Below are positions 1 through 7,980 of a DNA stretch of 39,515 bases, one piece after another. The first letter of the stretch is position 1; every line of letters begins with the position of its first letter. The notes beneath the pieces were generated by a model. It searched no databases and was not told the DNA's origin. It was given only the letters and a program-made list of their open reading frames with translations. The translations under genes and the position numbers were made by a program. The DNA is from Nitrospirota bacterium. Its GTDB lineage: Bacteria; Nitrospirota; UBA9217. The stretch covers positions 1 through 39,515 of the forward strand of contig JAJXTW010000003.1 in NCBI GenBank assembly GCA_021783455.1. Reading direction: 5' to 3'.

Positions 1-2
1 CC

Positions 3-806
3 GTGACGGCGATGGAGCCGCTGCGTTTTCATGACCAGGTAGATCTCTTTGGTTTTCGACTGCCCACGAGCGAAAACATCTACCTCTTCCGCCATCACGA
101 CGAACTGACCATGATAGACGCCGGCCACGGAATCTATTATTCCGACATCAAGCGCCTGCTCCTATTGCACGGCATGGACCCAGGGAGAGTAAAAAGAATT
201 TACGTCACCCATCCTGATACGGACCATGTGGGGGCTGCGGGCTATTTTGAGGAAGAATTCGAAACCGAGATTTTCATACATAGCGGCAGCGCCGAGGTGA
301 TTGCCAACCTGAACAGGGCCCATGGTGCAACCGGAAGCCTGCTGAACCTGAACAAGTACTACACCCGGCTGTCGAGCAGGTTTACGGAATGCCGCTTTCC
401 AAGCCATCCCCGCCACTTTTCCGCAGCAACAACAAAGAGCATCAACGGTTTCCGGATTATCGACGCTTTTATTATCGGGCCCCTTGCTTTCGATGTTCTG
501 GAAAGTCTCGGCGGACACACGCCCGGCCTGGTCTTTTTCCTGAACCAGGAGCTCGGCCTGCTTTTTACTTCTGATTTTCTCCTGAACGTGAAAAGTCTGA
601 CACCCGAAGACAAGGAACACCTCGGCATCTACCGCTATTTGCTGACCAACCCGAACAGGGATTCAAGAATCTATAAGGAAGAAACTGCAGCGCTGCGGAG
701 CATCATGCTCAACCTGGATGGAGAATTAAAGAAAAGGAGCAGCAGTGCATTGATTTTCCCCGGACATGGAGATTATTATCAAGCCGGGGAATTGAAAGAG
801 AAATGA
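3..806 (+). CDS. MBL-fold metallo-hydrolase, 5' end uncertain
   Basis: Metallo-beta-lactamase-fold hydrolase of unknown substrate, probably cytoplasmic because no signal peptide is seen. Metal-site motifs run in family order: H70-P-D72-T-D74-H75, then GGHTPG with H172, FTSD with D191, and FPGHG with H255. In the classical HxHxDH motif the second residue is His; here it is Asp72, a variant found in some MBL subfamilies. The length of about 265 residues is normal for a stand-alone MBL domain. The start cannot be fixed: a GTG lies at position 3, only two bases from the window edge, and an in-frame ATG lies at 12. The gene converges on the solute-binding-protein gene, with 37 bp between the stops and no obvious terminator. 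The substrate cannot be told from the sequence. Confidence 0.85.
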   Translation: MTAMEPLRFHDQVDLFGFRLPTSENIYLFRHHDELTMIDAGHGIYYSDIKRLLLLHGMDPGRVKRIYVTHPDTDHVGAAGYFEEEFETEIFIHSGSAEVIANLNRAHGATGSLLNLNKYYTRLSSRFTECRFPSHPRHFSAATTKSINGFRIIDAFIIGPLAFDVLESLGGHTPGLVFFLNQELGLLFTSDFLLNVKSLTPEDKEHLGIYRYLLTNPNRDSRIYKEETAALRSIMLNLDGELKKRSSSALIFPGHGDYYQAGELKEK

Positions 807-843
807 TCGTGCTGACCTGGTCTCTGCAGGTAATTTCTCAAAA

Positions 844-1785
844 TCAGATTAATTTGATCCCGTCGCTGTAATGGTCCGCCCCCGCATGGATCCTGTCGAT
901 AAGATCGCGGGAAAATATCCTCTCCTCGGGGACCTCCGCCTGGATATAACCAAGCTTTTTCAGGACCGGAACGAACTTCATGGTCGAAGCGATATATTCA
1001 TCCGAAAGTCTTGCGCAGTATTTCGGTGAAACCTTGAGCGTGTCCAGGACAAAGTCCTTATCAACGACGCTGACGAAATCGGCGATGATCTGCGCAGCCT
1101 TGGCCGGCTCATTTCTCATGAAGGCCGTGGCCTCTTCGTGCAGAATCAGAAACTTCTCCACCACTACCCGTTCCCTTTGCAAAAATTCAGCATCCGCCAC
1201 GATACCGTAGCTCGGATTGTTCGGCCAGAGTTTCGACGCGGGGAAGAGCACCTTGCCGCCTGCAAAACGATTGATCGCAATGGCCAGGGCGGGCGTACCC
1301 ACGGCAGCAGCCACCTCGCCCGCAACCACAGCCTCAGTCACGAGATCTGCCCAGGGAAAGTTCTTGATCTCGATCTCCTGCTGAAGACCCATCTGCTCAA
1401 TACAGTCCTTCAGGATGACGTCGTGAATGGAACCCTTGCCCGGAACGCCGATTGTGCGGCCGCGAAATTGTTCCAAGACAGCCCTGATATCCTTGGCCGC
1501 AGGAAATCCGCTCCACTGCGACTTGCCCGCCATGACCGTACCTTCCACATGACCGCCCGCAACGCACAGGACGTTGATGCCCTGGCTTATACCGATGATC
1601 GCAGGCGGCAGTCCGATGTAGGCAAGATCAAGCTCACGGCGCTCGAAGGACTTCATGATCGCCGGCCCCGTTCCCATCAGCTTCCATTCAACCTCTGCTC
1701 CAAGCCGCGCATCAGCTCTTCCCTGGGCCATGAGCAGGATAGCAGTGTGGTAAAAGGTTGAGAGATGCCCGATCCTGATTTTCAT
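844..1785 (-). CDS. NMT1/TauA-type solute-binding protein, no signal peptide
   Basis: Periplasmic-binding-protein-like fold of the nitrate/sulfonate/thiamine-precursor (NMT1, TauA/SsuA) type. The N-terminus MKIRIGHLSTFYHTAILLMA, the segment RRELDLAYIGLPPAIIG and the later VPGKGSIHDVILKD are typical of these two-lobed proteins. It has no secretion signal, and no ABC permease or ATPase lies beside it, so a role as a classical transporter subunit is doubtful. It could be a cytoplasmic sensor or an enzyme of the NMT1 fold, or it could work with a transporter elsewhere. The ATG at 1785 is preferred because AAAGAG lies about 7 nt upstream. An in-frame TTG at 1809 would add eight residues but has no ribosome binding site. 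The ligand is unknown. Confidence 0.75.
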   Translation of the reverse strand: MKIRIGHLSTFYHTAILLMAQGRADARLGAEVEWKLMGTGPAIMKSFERRELDLAYIGLPPAIIGISQGINVLCVAGGHVEGTVMAGKSQWSGFPAAKDIRAVLEQFRGRTIGVPGKGSIHDVILKDCIEQMGLQQEIEIKNFPWADLVTEAVVAGEVAAAVGTPALAIAINRFAGGKVLFPASKLWPNNPSYGIVADAEFLQRERVVVEKFLILHEEATAFMRNEPAKAAQIIADFVSVVDKDFVLDTLKVSPKYCARLSDEYIASTMKFVPVLKKLGYIQAEVPEERIFSRDLIDRIHAGADHYSDGIKLI

Positions 1786-2016
1786 CGCTTGCTGCTCTTT
1801 CTGTTCCAAGGATACAGGTTCATGAACTTATAATAGTCGCCGTTTTTAACATAGTCAAGCCCTGTCATCGCAAAGAAAATGGCGCATCTGCCTTTCATTC
1901 CGCAATCATCAATCCGCTTGCACCCAGCGCTCACGAGTGCCTAGCGCGACTGCAGGGCGAAATCCGCCGGCCTTTCCTGTTGCTGGGCCAGAGAGAGTGT
2001 GTTAATATAAAATCGT

Positions 2017-4038
2017 ATGAAAATCATGCTCGACAAGGACAGTTCAGAGGTGCTGAGGACTCTCGATTTCCTGAGGATGCCCGCTTTTATCGTTGATACC
2101 AAATGGACCATCCTCTCCTGCAATGACCGCGTCGGCGCCGTCTTCGAATATGGCCGGGCCGAGGTCATCGGCAGGAACCTTGAGAAATTCATCTCCCTTG
2201 ACAGCATCTTCCGGGAGCGCGGCAACGCCGGCTTTTCCTCTCTTGCTGATGCTGTCCGCGAAGGGGAATCGACGGCCCTTCGCGCGTTCTGTTTCAGGAA
2301 AAACGGCAGCCCGCTGGCGTTGCCGATCGCCGTCATTCCCAACAGGCAGCATCGACCCGACCGAATGATCATCGTCGTCCGCGACGCTCCGGGGCAAGAA
2401 GCCGCACCTGCCGACGCCTCCCTCTCCCCCGACAAAGCGTACCAGGGCGAGTTGATCAACGAACTGAGCAGCATCATCAATTCCAGCCTGAGCATCGGCA
2501 CCATCTTTCGCATGGTCGTATCGGAGTTAAGAAAGATCATCGACTACAGCAGGGCGAGCCTGCTCCTGTACAACGACAAAGACAACAACCTTACGATCTT
2601 CGCTCTTGATACGGAAATGAAGACCGTGATGAAAAAGGGAGTAAAGGCCCCTATCGCGGGAACGAGCGCGGGTTGGGTCGTGCGGAACAACAAGCCCTGG
2701 ATCAGCTACGATCTCAATGACACCGCGTTCCCCCTGGACCGGAAGCTTCTGGCCGAAGGCATCCGTTCGACGATCAGCATCCCCCTGTTCCACGACCGCA
2801 TGCTCGGCGTGTTCAATTTCGACAGCACCGAGCCCTCCCAGTATACGGAAAAAGATCTCGAGATTCTCCTCCCGGTGGCCAAACACATCGCCGTCGCCCT
2901 TGAGAACGCCCTGTTGTTCGAAGAGATCTCAAAGGAAAAAAAGGAATGGGAGAGGACCTTCGACGCCATCACCGACATGGTCTGGATCGAGGACGGAAGG
3001 CAAAAGGTGATCCGCGCAAACCACGCCCTCATGGGAAGGACCGGCTTTTCCAAGGCGGAAATCAATGGCAAGCTCTGCAAGGAACTCCTCGAGAAGATCG
3101 GCATCACCGTGACCGGGACCTGTCTCTGCTCTGAAACGCTCTCGTGCAAGAGGCCGTCGTTCCAGGAACTGAAAAGCGCGGGCAACAGCATCTTTCATTT
3201 CTGGGCCTACCCGCTCATCGATGAAGAAAACCGGCTCTATGCCATCGTGCACTACTTGAAGGACGTGACGGCCCAGAAGCGGATCGAGCAGCAGCTCATC
3301 CGGACGGACAAACTCGCCTCGCTCGGCACGCTCGTTGCGGGCATAGCCCACGAGATCAACAACCCGCTGGGAATCATCGCCGGCTACTCGGAAGCGCTGA
3401 TCGACCGGGCCGGCGAAAAGACCTTGCGCGGAATAAAGGAGTTCGAAGACTTTCCGGAATACCTGCGGACCATTCACAGCGAGATCTTCCGGTGCAAGGG
3501 GATCCTGAAGAGCCTGCTCGAATTCGCCCGTCCGTCGGGTGGCACCTTCCGCGAGATCGACATCAACGAACTCATCAAGGAAGTTCTCCTCCTGCTCAAA
3601 CACCGGACCGCGAAATTGCAGCACACGATCGAACTCAATCTGGACCGCGACGTCTCCAAGATCTACGCCGATGCCGGAAGCCTCCGCCAGCTGTTGATGA
3701 ACCTGCTCCTGAACGCCATTTACTTTACGCCCGTGGGAGGACGTATCTCCATTAAAACCGAACCGGACAACGGAGCGCCGGAATCGAGGTTCAACGGATG
3801 TTCCCACCGGGTACGGCTGTCTTTGACAGATACCGGGACCGGCATCCCTGAAGACCTTATTGGCAAGGTCTTCGACCCCTTCTTCACCACAAAGCCCGTT
3901 GGGGAAGGGACCGGGCTCGGCCTTACCATCAGCCACAAAATCATTGAAGAGCACGGCGGCGCCATCGACGTGGAAAGCACACCGGGCAAAGGCGCGACGT
4001 TCATCATCACGCTGCCGTCGATCACCTGCAGGGAATGA
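2017..4038 (+). CDS. PAS-GAF-PAS sensor histidine kinase, NtrB-like
   Basis: Soluble sensor histidine kinase, 673 aa with no membrane segments, that should phosphorylate the NtrC-like regulator encoded 48 bp downstream. Domains in order: PAS (about 10-125), GAF (about 145-295), a second PAS (about 305-425), HisKA with phospho-acceptor His445 in GIAHEINNPLG, and HATPase_c with N-box NLLLNAIYF, G1 DTGTGIP and G2 GEGTGLGLTI near the C-terminus. HEINNPLG is typical of NtrB/ZraS-type kinases that pair with sigma-54 activators. No convincing Shine-Dalgarno precedes ATG 2017, and another in-frame ATG follows at 2026. The signal is not identifiable: the GAF domain could bind a small molecule, and no haem-binding or 4Fe-4S cysteine pattern stands out. 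Confidence 0.92.
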   Translation: MKIMLDKDSSEVLRTLDFLRMPAFIVDTKWTILSCNDRVGAVFEYGRAEVIGRNLEKFISLDSIFRERGNAGFSSLADAVREGESTALRAFCFRKNGSPLALPIAVIPNRQHRPDRMIIVVRDAPGQEAAPADASLSPDKAYQGELINELSSIINSSLSIGTIFRMVVSELRKIIDYSRASLLLYNDKDNNLTIFALDTEMKTVMKKGVKAPIAGTSAGWVVRNNKPWISYDLNDTAFPLDRKLLAEGIRSTISIPLFHDRMLGVFNFDSTEPSQYTEKDLEILLPVAKHIAVALENALLFEEISKEKKEWERTFDAITDMVWIEDGRQKVIRANHALMGRTGFSKAEINGKLCKELLEKIGITVTGTCLCSETLSCKRPSFQELKSAGNSIFHFWAYPLIDEENRLYAIVHYLKDVTAQKRIEQQLIRTDKLASLGTLVAGIAHEINNPLGIIAGYSEALIDRAGEKTLRGIKEFEDFPEYLRTIHSEIFRCKGILKSLLEFARPSGGTFREIDINELIKEVLLLLKHRTAKLQHTIELNLDRDVSKIYADAGSLRQLLMNLLLNAIYFTPVGGRISIKTEPDNGAPESRFNGCSHRVRLSLTDTGTGIPEDLIGKVFDPFFTTKPVGEGTGLGLTISHKIIEEHGGAIDVESTPGKGATFIITLPSITCRE

Positions 4039-4086
4039 GACGCTTCCTGCTGCCAGGGAGGCGCGGAGACAGGCCGTCTATCTACT

Positions 4087-5418
4087 ATGATCAACATTCT
4101 CGTCGTTGACGACGAAGAGCCCTTCAGACGGCTCCTGAACAAAGAACTGACCAGAAAAGGATATGCTGTCGAGGTTGCGCGCGACGGCAACGAGGCACTG
4201 CGCCTTTTGCACGAACGCTCTTTCGACGTCTTGCTTCTCGATGTCGTCATGCCCGGCGTGGACGGCCTTTCGCTCATGAAAAAACTGAAGGAAGATTCCG
4301 GAGCGCCGGCGATCATCGTGCTCACGGGCAAGGCGACGGTCGAGACCGCGGTGGAGGCCATGAAGAACGGGGCCTACGATTATCTCACGAAGCCTTACAA
4401 GCTCGACGAGCTCGCGATCATCATCGACCGGGCCTACGAGTTCAGCCGGCTCTCGGTCAAGAGCAAGCTCCTGGAGCAGGAGCTGGTCAGGAAAGAATCC
4501 CCCTTCGAGTTTATCGGCAAGAGCAAACAGCTCCAGGACATCCTCGCCATGATCCAGAAGGTGGCGCCCACGGACTCGCCCGTATTCATCCAGGGAGAGA
4601 GCGGGACGGGCAAGGAGCTCATAGCGAACACGGTCTGGCATTTCAGCACCAGGAAGGACGCGCCGTTCATTGCCTTGAACTGCGCCACGCTGTCGGAAAA
4701 TCTCATCGAGTCGGAGATCTTCGGCCACGAGAAGGGCGCCTTCACCAACGCCTACCAGATGAAGCACGGCCTCGTGGAGGTGGCGGACAAGGGAACGCTC
4801 TTTCTGGACGAGATCGGCGAGATGCCCATCGGGCTCCAGCCAAAGCTTCTGCGCTTCCTCGATTCCGGCGAGTTCCGGAGAGTGGGGGGGAACAAGACGC
4901 TGCGCGTGGACGTGCGCATGATCGCCGCGACCAACAAGGACCTCGATAGCCTGATCAAGGCAGGGACATTCCGCGAAGACCTCTATTACCGCTTGAACGT
5001 GATCAACGTCGCCATCCCGCCGCTCCGCGAACGGAAAGAGGACGTCGTCGAGCTGTCGCAACATTTCCTGAAAAAATACGCGAAGAAGCTGTCCAAGCCC
5101 ATTACGGAATTCACGTCTGAAGCCCTGGACCTGCTCACGGGATACAACTGGCCGGGCAACGTGCGGGAACTGGAGAACGTCGTGGAACGGGCCGTGATCC
5201 TCTGCGAATCAGGCAGGATCGGCGCGGAAGATCTCTCCATATCATCCTACTCAGCTGTTGCGGAGATGAGCGTGAATCCCTCGCTTGAAGAGATGGAGAA
5301 GAACTACATCCTCCGGGTCCTCAAAGAAGCGGGCAACAATCAGTCCAAGGCCAGCCAGCTTCTGGGCATCGATCGCAAGACGCTCTATCTCAAGCTCAAG
5401 AAATACGGAATCAGCTGA
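4087..5418 (+). CDS. NtrC-family sigma-54-dependent response regulator
   Basis: Three-domain activator of sigma-54 RNA polymerase, 443 aa. The receiver domain (1-120) has acidic DDE at 8-10, phospho-acceptor D52 in LLLDVVMPG and the conserved Lys in LTKPYK. The AAA+ domain (about 140-370) has Walker A GESGTGKE, Walker B TLFLDEIGEMP and the arginine-finger region FREDLYYRLNV. A Fis-type helix-turn-helix closes the protein (NQSKASQLLGIDRKTLYLKLKK). The sigma-54-contacting loop, normally GAFTGA, reads GAFTNA at 217-222. The gene lies directly after the partner kinase, so the two are probably co-transcribed. No strong Shine-Dalgarno sits close to the ATG; a GGAGGCGCGGAG stretch lies farther upstream. 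Target promoters cannot be assigned from this window. Confidence 0.94.
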   Translation: MINILVVDDEEPFRRLLNKELTRKGYAVEVARDGNEALRLLHERSFDVLLLDVVMPGVDGLSLMKKLKEDSGAPAIIVLTGKATVETAVEAMKNGAYDYLTKPYKLDELAIIIDRAYEFSRLSVKSKLLEQELVRKESPFEFIGKSKQLQDILAMIQKVAPTDSPVFIQGESGTGKELIANTVWHFSTRKDAPFIALNCATLSENLIESEIFGHEKGAFTNAYQMKHGLVEVADKGTLFLDEIGEMPIGLQPKLLRFLDSGEFRRVGGNKTLRVDVRMIAATNKDLDSLIKAGTFREDLYYRLNVINVAIPPLRERKEDVVELSQHFLKKYAKKLSKPITEFTSEALDLLTGYNWPGNVRELENVVERAVILCESGRIGAEDLSISSYSAVAEMSVNPSLEEMEKNYILRVLKEAGNNQSKASQLLGIDRKTLYLKLKKYGIS

Positions 5419-5500
5419 GTCTTTACTTTCATCGCTCTTCTTTGACAAAGCTCGGATTTTGTGTTGAAGATGAAAAAGGGGAGTTGCGATCCACCATAAC

Positions 5501-5540
5501 AAAAGGGCTGGCTTCCTTTTTTCGGAAGTCAGCCCTTCTC
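5501..5540. terminator. Bidirectional intrinsic terminator
   Basis: A 14-bp stem (5503-5516 with 5524-5537, one G-U pair) and a 7-nt loop lie between the convergent NtrC-like gene and the 5620-6189 gene. The U-run (CTTTTGTT) is best on the minus strand, but the position suits both genes. Confidence 0.8.
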
Positions 5541-5619
5541 ATTGTAATGGCACCCAGAGATAATAAAGCAGCGCATAGAATCAACAGCCACTTTGGTTTC
5601 CTCGGGCATTGCGGCGATA

Positions 5620-6189
5620 TCAACCTTGGAGCTTCTTGAAAAGGATATCCTTAAGACTGGAGCGGTCATTCCGGGAATAGGACTGATACAGGTTGGCGAT
5701 CTTGGTGTCGCATTCGCTTTCCGATAGAAGGCCAGCTTCTTTGGCCATGTCAAGAATGCTCATCTTTTGCTGCAAGTCGGCCAGGACCTTCTCTCCAAGC
5801 TGCGCAACAAAGGCTTTATCCCGTTCCAGCCGCTTTTCACGGTAATGCTTCATGCTCTTTTGGACCGCATATGCCGTGAGGGCTGTGGCGAAAAGGGGCA
5901 GGAGCACGGAAAGGAACTTGTAGGTCGTCCTGCTGACCACATGGGTGCCCCCTTTCATGAGACCCCAGGAGGACAGAAACCCCTTGATCGGCGAGTTCGT
6001 GAAGGTGGATGCGACCCAGGAGCCAACGAGGATGCCAACAATGGCGCTTACTCCGGGGATCTGGCTGAACAACTGCTTCTTCGTGTAATAGGCGATCTCC
6101 CGCAGCTCCCGCTCCCATGCCGCCCGGTCCATGCTCCGTATCTTCCGGATAAGTTCAATAATATAGTCTACCAGCTTGTCCATAGGCAT
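5620..6189 (-). CDS. Unknown protein with two putative membrane helices
   Basis: I do not recognise this 189-aa protein. It has a charged N-terminal helix (IIELIRKIRSMDRAAWEREL), then a hydrophobic segment at about 47-63 (PGVSAIVGILVGSWVASTF) and a second at about 90-108 (FLSVLLPLFATALTAYAVQ). A basic, probably helical C-terminal half follows (MKHYREKRLERDKAF and onward). The layout suggests an inner-membrane protein with cytoplasmic ends. Two in-frame ATGs (6189 and 6183) are possible starts, and neither has a clear Shine-Dalgarno. The gene faces the two-component operon and shares its terminator; upstream lies the broken toxin-antitoxin locus. Nothing in the context assigns a function. Confidence 0.6.
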   Translation of the reverse strand: MPMDKLVDYIIELIRKIRSMDRAAWERELREIAYYTKKQLFSQIPGVSAIVGILVGSWVASTFTNSPIKGFLSSWGLMKGGTHVVSRTTYKFLSVLLPLFATALTAYAVQKSMKHYREKRLERDKAFVAQLGEKVLADLQQKMSILDMAKEAGLLSESECDTKIANLYQSYSRNDRSSLKDILFKKLQG

Positions 6190-6376
6190 TTATGATAGAG
6201 CGGCGATTTGCCGATGTCAACAGAAATCCTTGCGAGGAGTTCGCTCACTGGGCTACTAGTCGCGGATCAGGTTCAACGCGCGGATGAGGCGCGACGCTTT
6301 GGTTAACGTCGCACTCGATCCGCTGGCTGAAATACGTGCCAGTTGAGCGGTGTTACTGGTTTGTGACAAGAAGGGC

Positions 6377-6669
6377 CTATCGAACGCGAGTTTTCCAGTA
6401 TCCCGGTTCCCGGTGGCAGTGCATTACAGCCATGATAAGAATGTAATCTGCTTCGATGGAGTATAGAATGGCATAAGGAAATACGCGCGTCAGATACCGG
6501 CGTACATTCTTTTCTAGTGGTTTCCATTGTTCGGGTTTTTCGACAATACGCTGAATAGCGTGCTCAATAGCGTCGATAAAACGCTGCCCGAGCCGGGTTG
6601 GCAGCCCTCATAATATCGGGCCGCATCTTGGTATTCTTCCAGAGCCTCGGGATGAAATTCATATCTCAT
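6377..6669 (-). pseudogene. ParE/RelE-family toxin, frameshifted
   Basis: Translation from the ATG at 6669 begins like a RelE/ParE toxin (MRYEFHPEALEEYQDAARYY) and reaches a PGSG stretch. In another frame the family sequence then resumes as GQRFIDAIEHAIQRIVEKP, EQWKPLEKNVRRYLTRVFPY and AILYSIEADYILIMAVMHCH, ending REPGYWKTRVR and a TAG at 6377. One missing base near 6595-6600 (CCCGGCTCGGG where family sense suggests CCCGGnCTCGGG) joins the frames. The first frame stops at a TAG about 80 nt further on. The start codon overlaps the antitoxin stop (ATGA), as expected for a type II module. A single-base assembly error would look identical, so the broken state needs reads to confirm it. Family members cleave ribosome-associated mRNA or poison gyrase; which applies here is unclear. 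Confidence 0.8.
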
Positions 6670-6899
6670 TTTTTGATGGCTTGTCTGACTTGTGCCAAGG
6701 CGACATCACCGGGAATTGCTTGAACGCGGCCACTGCGAATTTCGTCTCGACGCCGACATGCTTCTTTTATCCAGAGTTGACGTATCTCCTCGTCTTCAGC
6801 GGGATCTAGGCTTTCCACTAATCTGTCAGCAAGAAGGGCGCGTGCGTCACTGGGAAGTGAAAGAGCTTCTTCTGCAATTTGCTCGACGGTTAATCTCAT
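6666..6899 (-). CDS. Addiction-module antitoxin (unstable antitoxin family)
   Basis: Small acidic protein, 77 aa, beginning MRLTVEQIAEEALSLPSDAR with the conserved ALLADRLVESLDP segment of the addiction-module component family (the small antitoxins that accompany RelE/ParE toxins). It should bind and neutralise the toxin encoded immediately downstream. The ATG at 6899 is chosen because AAGGAG lies 7 nt upstream; an upstream in-frame start at 6935 has no ribosome binding site. It overlaps the toxin start by 4 bp. The antitoxin appears intact whereas the toxin is frameshifted, which would be tolerated because loss of the toxin removes the need for the antitoxin. Confidence 0.8.
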   Translation of the reverse strand: MRLTVEQIAEEALSLPSDARALLADRLVESLDPAEDEEIRQLWIKEACRRRDEIRSGRVQAIPGDVALAQVRQAIKK

Positions 6900-6955
6900 A
6901 TAAACTCCTTTTTGCAATAAGGCTGAAAACCACAATTAAAACCATTTATAGCGAT

Positions 6956-6984
6956 ATATTACAGATGCGCGGTAACTTAGTCAA
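6956..6984 (-). promoter_or_regulatory. Promoter of the antitoxin-toxin operon
   Basis: On the minus strand TTGACT (6984-6979) and TAATAT (6961-6956) are separated by exactly 17 bp. They lie about 57 bp upstream of the antitoxin ATG. Confidence 0.65.
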
Positions 6985-7011
6985 TCGCAAAAACAGAGGG
7001 GCTGGGCGGCT

Positions 7012-7347
7012 TTAAAATGGAAGAAGTGTTACAAGCTTCCCGGAGACTTCAAGATGCACTTTCTGGTTCTCTATAAATCCATTCTCAGTAAGTACGCGTG
7101 CAAATGCAAGGCTGACTTTATTGCCGCGATTGTCTTTTAGATCTGGAGAAACCCAAACGACGGGCATTCTGGCGGTAGCCCTAAGCCCTGCGTCATATTG
7201 TTCCTTTCCCACATGAAGCCTGAAAGGAATTCTAACATTATCTTGGTAGGGTAGCGGCGAGGCGTTGCGCCGGTCTATTGCGATTTCCATGCGTTCAAGG
7301 TCATCTGCATAGAATTGTGAAAGTCCTCTAACCTGACCCTGCGGCAT
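7012..7347 (-). CDS. Hypothetical protein behind a structured leader
   Basis: An unrecognised 111-aa protein starting MPQGQVRGLSQFYADDLERM. It is soluble, with several predicted beta-type stretches in the C-terminal half (RMPVVWVSPDLKDNRG, KVSLAFARVLTENGF, KVHLEVSGKLVTLLPF) and no signal peptide or membrane segment. The ATG at 7347 is chosen because AAGGAG lies 9 nt upstream; the frame remains open to 7404 but has no other supported start. A strong promoter about 170 nt upstream and a hairpin in the leader suggest regulated expression. It sits between the toxin-antitoxin locus and the Fic gene. A stress or phage-related role would be guesswork. Confidence 0.55.
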   Translation of the reverse strand: MPQGQVRGLSQFYADDLERMEIAIDRRNASPLPYQDNVRIPFRLHVGKEQYDAGLRATARMPVVWVSPDLKDNRGNKVSLAFARVLTENGFIENQKVHLEVSGKLVTLLPF

Positions 7348-7467
7348 ATGCCCCCTCTCCTTAAATTCAACCAGTGTATGATGGGACGGAAACCGCCCCG
7401 TCATTTCAAAAATATGTTGTTGGCGAGTTTAGTAAGAAGAATGCCTAACGTTCTGTTTGTTGTCTCA

Positions 7468-7490
7468 CCCCCGTTTCGGCAGCACGGGGG
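7468..7490 (-). promoter_or_regulatory. GC-rich hairpin in the leader of the 7012-7347 gene
   Basis: CCCCCGT (7468-7474) pairs with ACGGGGG (7484-7490) around a 9-nt loop. It lies about 30 nt after the predicted -10 box and has no U-run, so it is probably a 5' leader structure rather than a terminator. The rest of the 7348-7517 interval shows a second, weaker GACGG/CCGTC pair and nothing else I recognise. Confidence 0.45.
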
Positions 7491-7517
7491 CTTATAATAC
7501 ACTGTGATTATGGACCG

Positions 7518-7546
7518 ATTTTAGGCCTGTCTGATCGCCCTGTCAA
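7518..7546 (-). promoter_or_regulatory. Strong sigma-70-type promoter
   Basis: A perfect TTGACA (7546-7541) and TAAAAT (7523-7518), 17 bp apart on the minus strand. It drives the long leader of the 7012-7347 gene. Confidence 0.65.
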
Positions 7547-7634
7547 ATATATTTAAAGCGTCTCTTGGATGCAATCAGGGTTGACGGTACTAGGTTTGTC
7601 CGGGGAAGTCATGCGGCGCTTGCTGCGGCCATTG

Positions 7635-7685
7635 CAAACAAAAAACTGGGCACCCAACCCCTGTGAAGGGTAGGTGTCCAGTTTT
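7635..7685 (-). terminator. Intrinsic terminator downstream of the Fic gene
   Basis: A 13-bp stem (7642-7654 with 7673-7685, one G-U pair) with further pairing in the loop is followed on the minus strand by TTTTTTGTTTG. It ends transcripts coming from the Fic gene and the small frame below it. Confidence 0.65.
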
Positions 7686-7746
7686 GAAAGTAATTGGCTC
7701 CCCGGTCGAGACGCTCAGCAAAACCATATTCCGTATGTTTTAGCCT

Positions 7747-7875
7747 TTATATGGCATCCCATTGCAAGAAACAACCATCCATCTTCTTTATTATTTCTGA
7801 TGAACCAAGGCAGACACGAATCCGGAAAATCTCCATCTCTTTGAGATTGATTTCTCCTGATTTTGAGACTTTCAC
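7747..7875 (-). CDS. Possible 42-aa small protein downstream of fic
   Basis: A GTG at 7875 with AAGGAG 6 nt upstream opens a 42-codon frame, VKVSKSGEINLKEMEIFRIR and onward, ending in TAA at 7747. It lies in the 300-bp gap between the Fic gene and the terminator at 7635-7685, on the same strand and presumably on the same transcript. No family is recognised, so it may be a real small protein or a chance frame. The ribosome binding site and position are the only support. Confidence 0.3.
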   Translation of the reverse strand: MKVSKSGEINLKEMEIFRIRVCLGSSEIIKKMDGCFLQWDAI

Positions 7876-7980
7876 CTACTACTCCTTACAGCGATTCTCG
7901 CGAAATTCTGCGAACTACCAGTTGTACTTGATAATCCGCGGCTCAGGCGTTGTTTTTGTCAAAACACAGTGAAGACACGT

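Noticed and set aside
1960-2000. Possible sigma-54 promoter (GG...GC) upstream of the histidine kinase
   Set aside because: The spacing between GG and GC is 11 rather than 10 bases, and the flanks do not match the consensus.
7441-7500. Possible integron attC site near GCCTAACG
   Set aside because: The matching inverted core site was not found, and no integrase or cassette structure is present.
7694-7972. A 92-codon plus-strand frame between the terminator and fic
   Set aside because: It has no ribosome binding site and crosses a terminator flank. The short minus-strand frame has better, though still weak, support.
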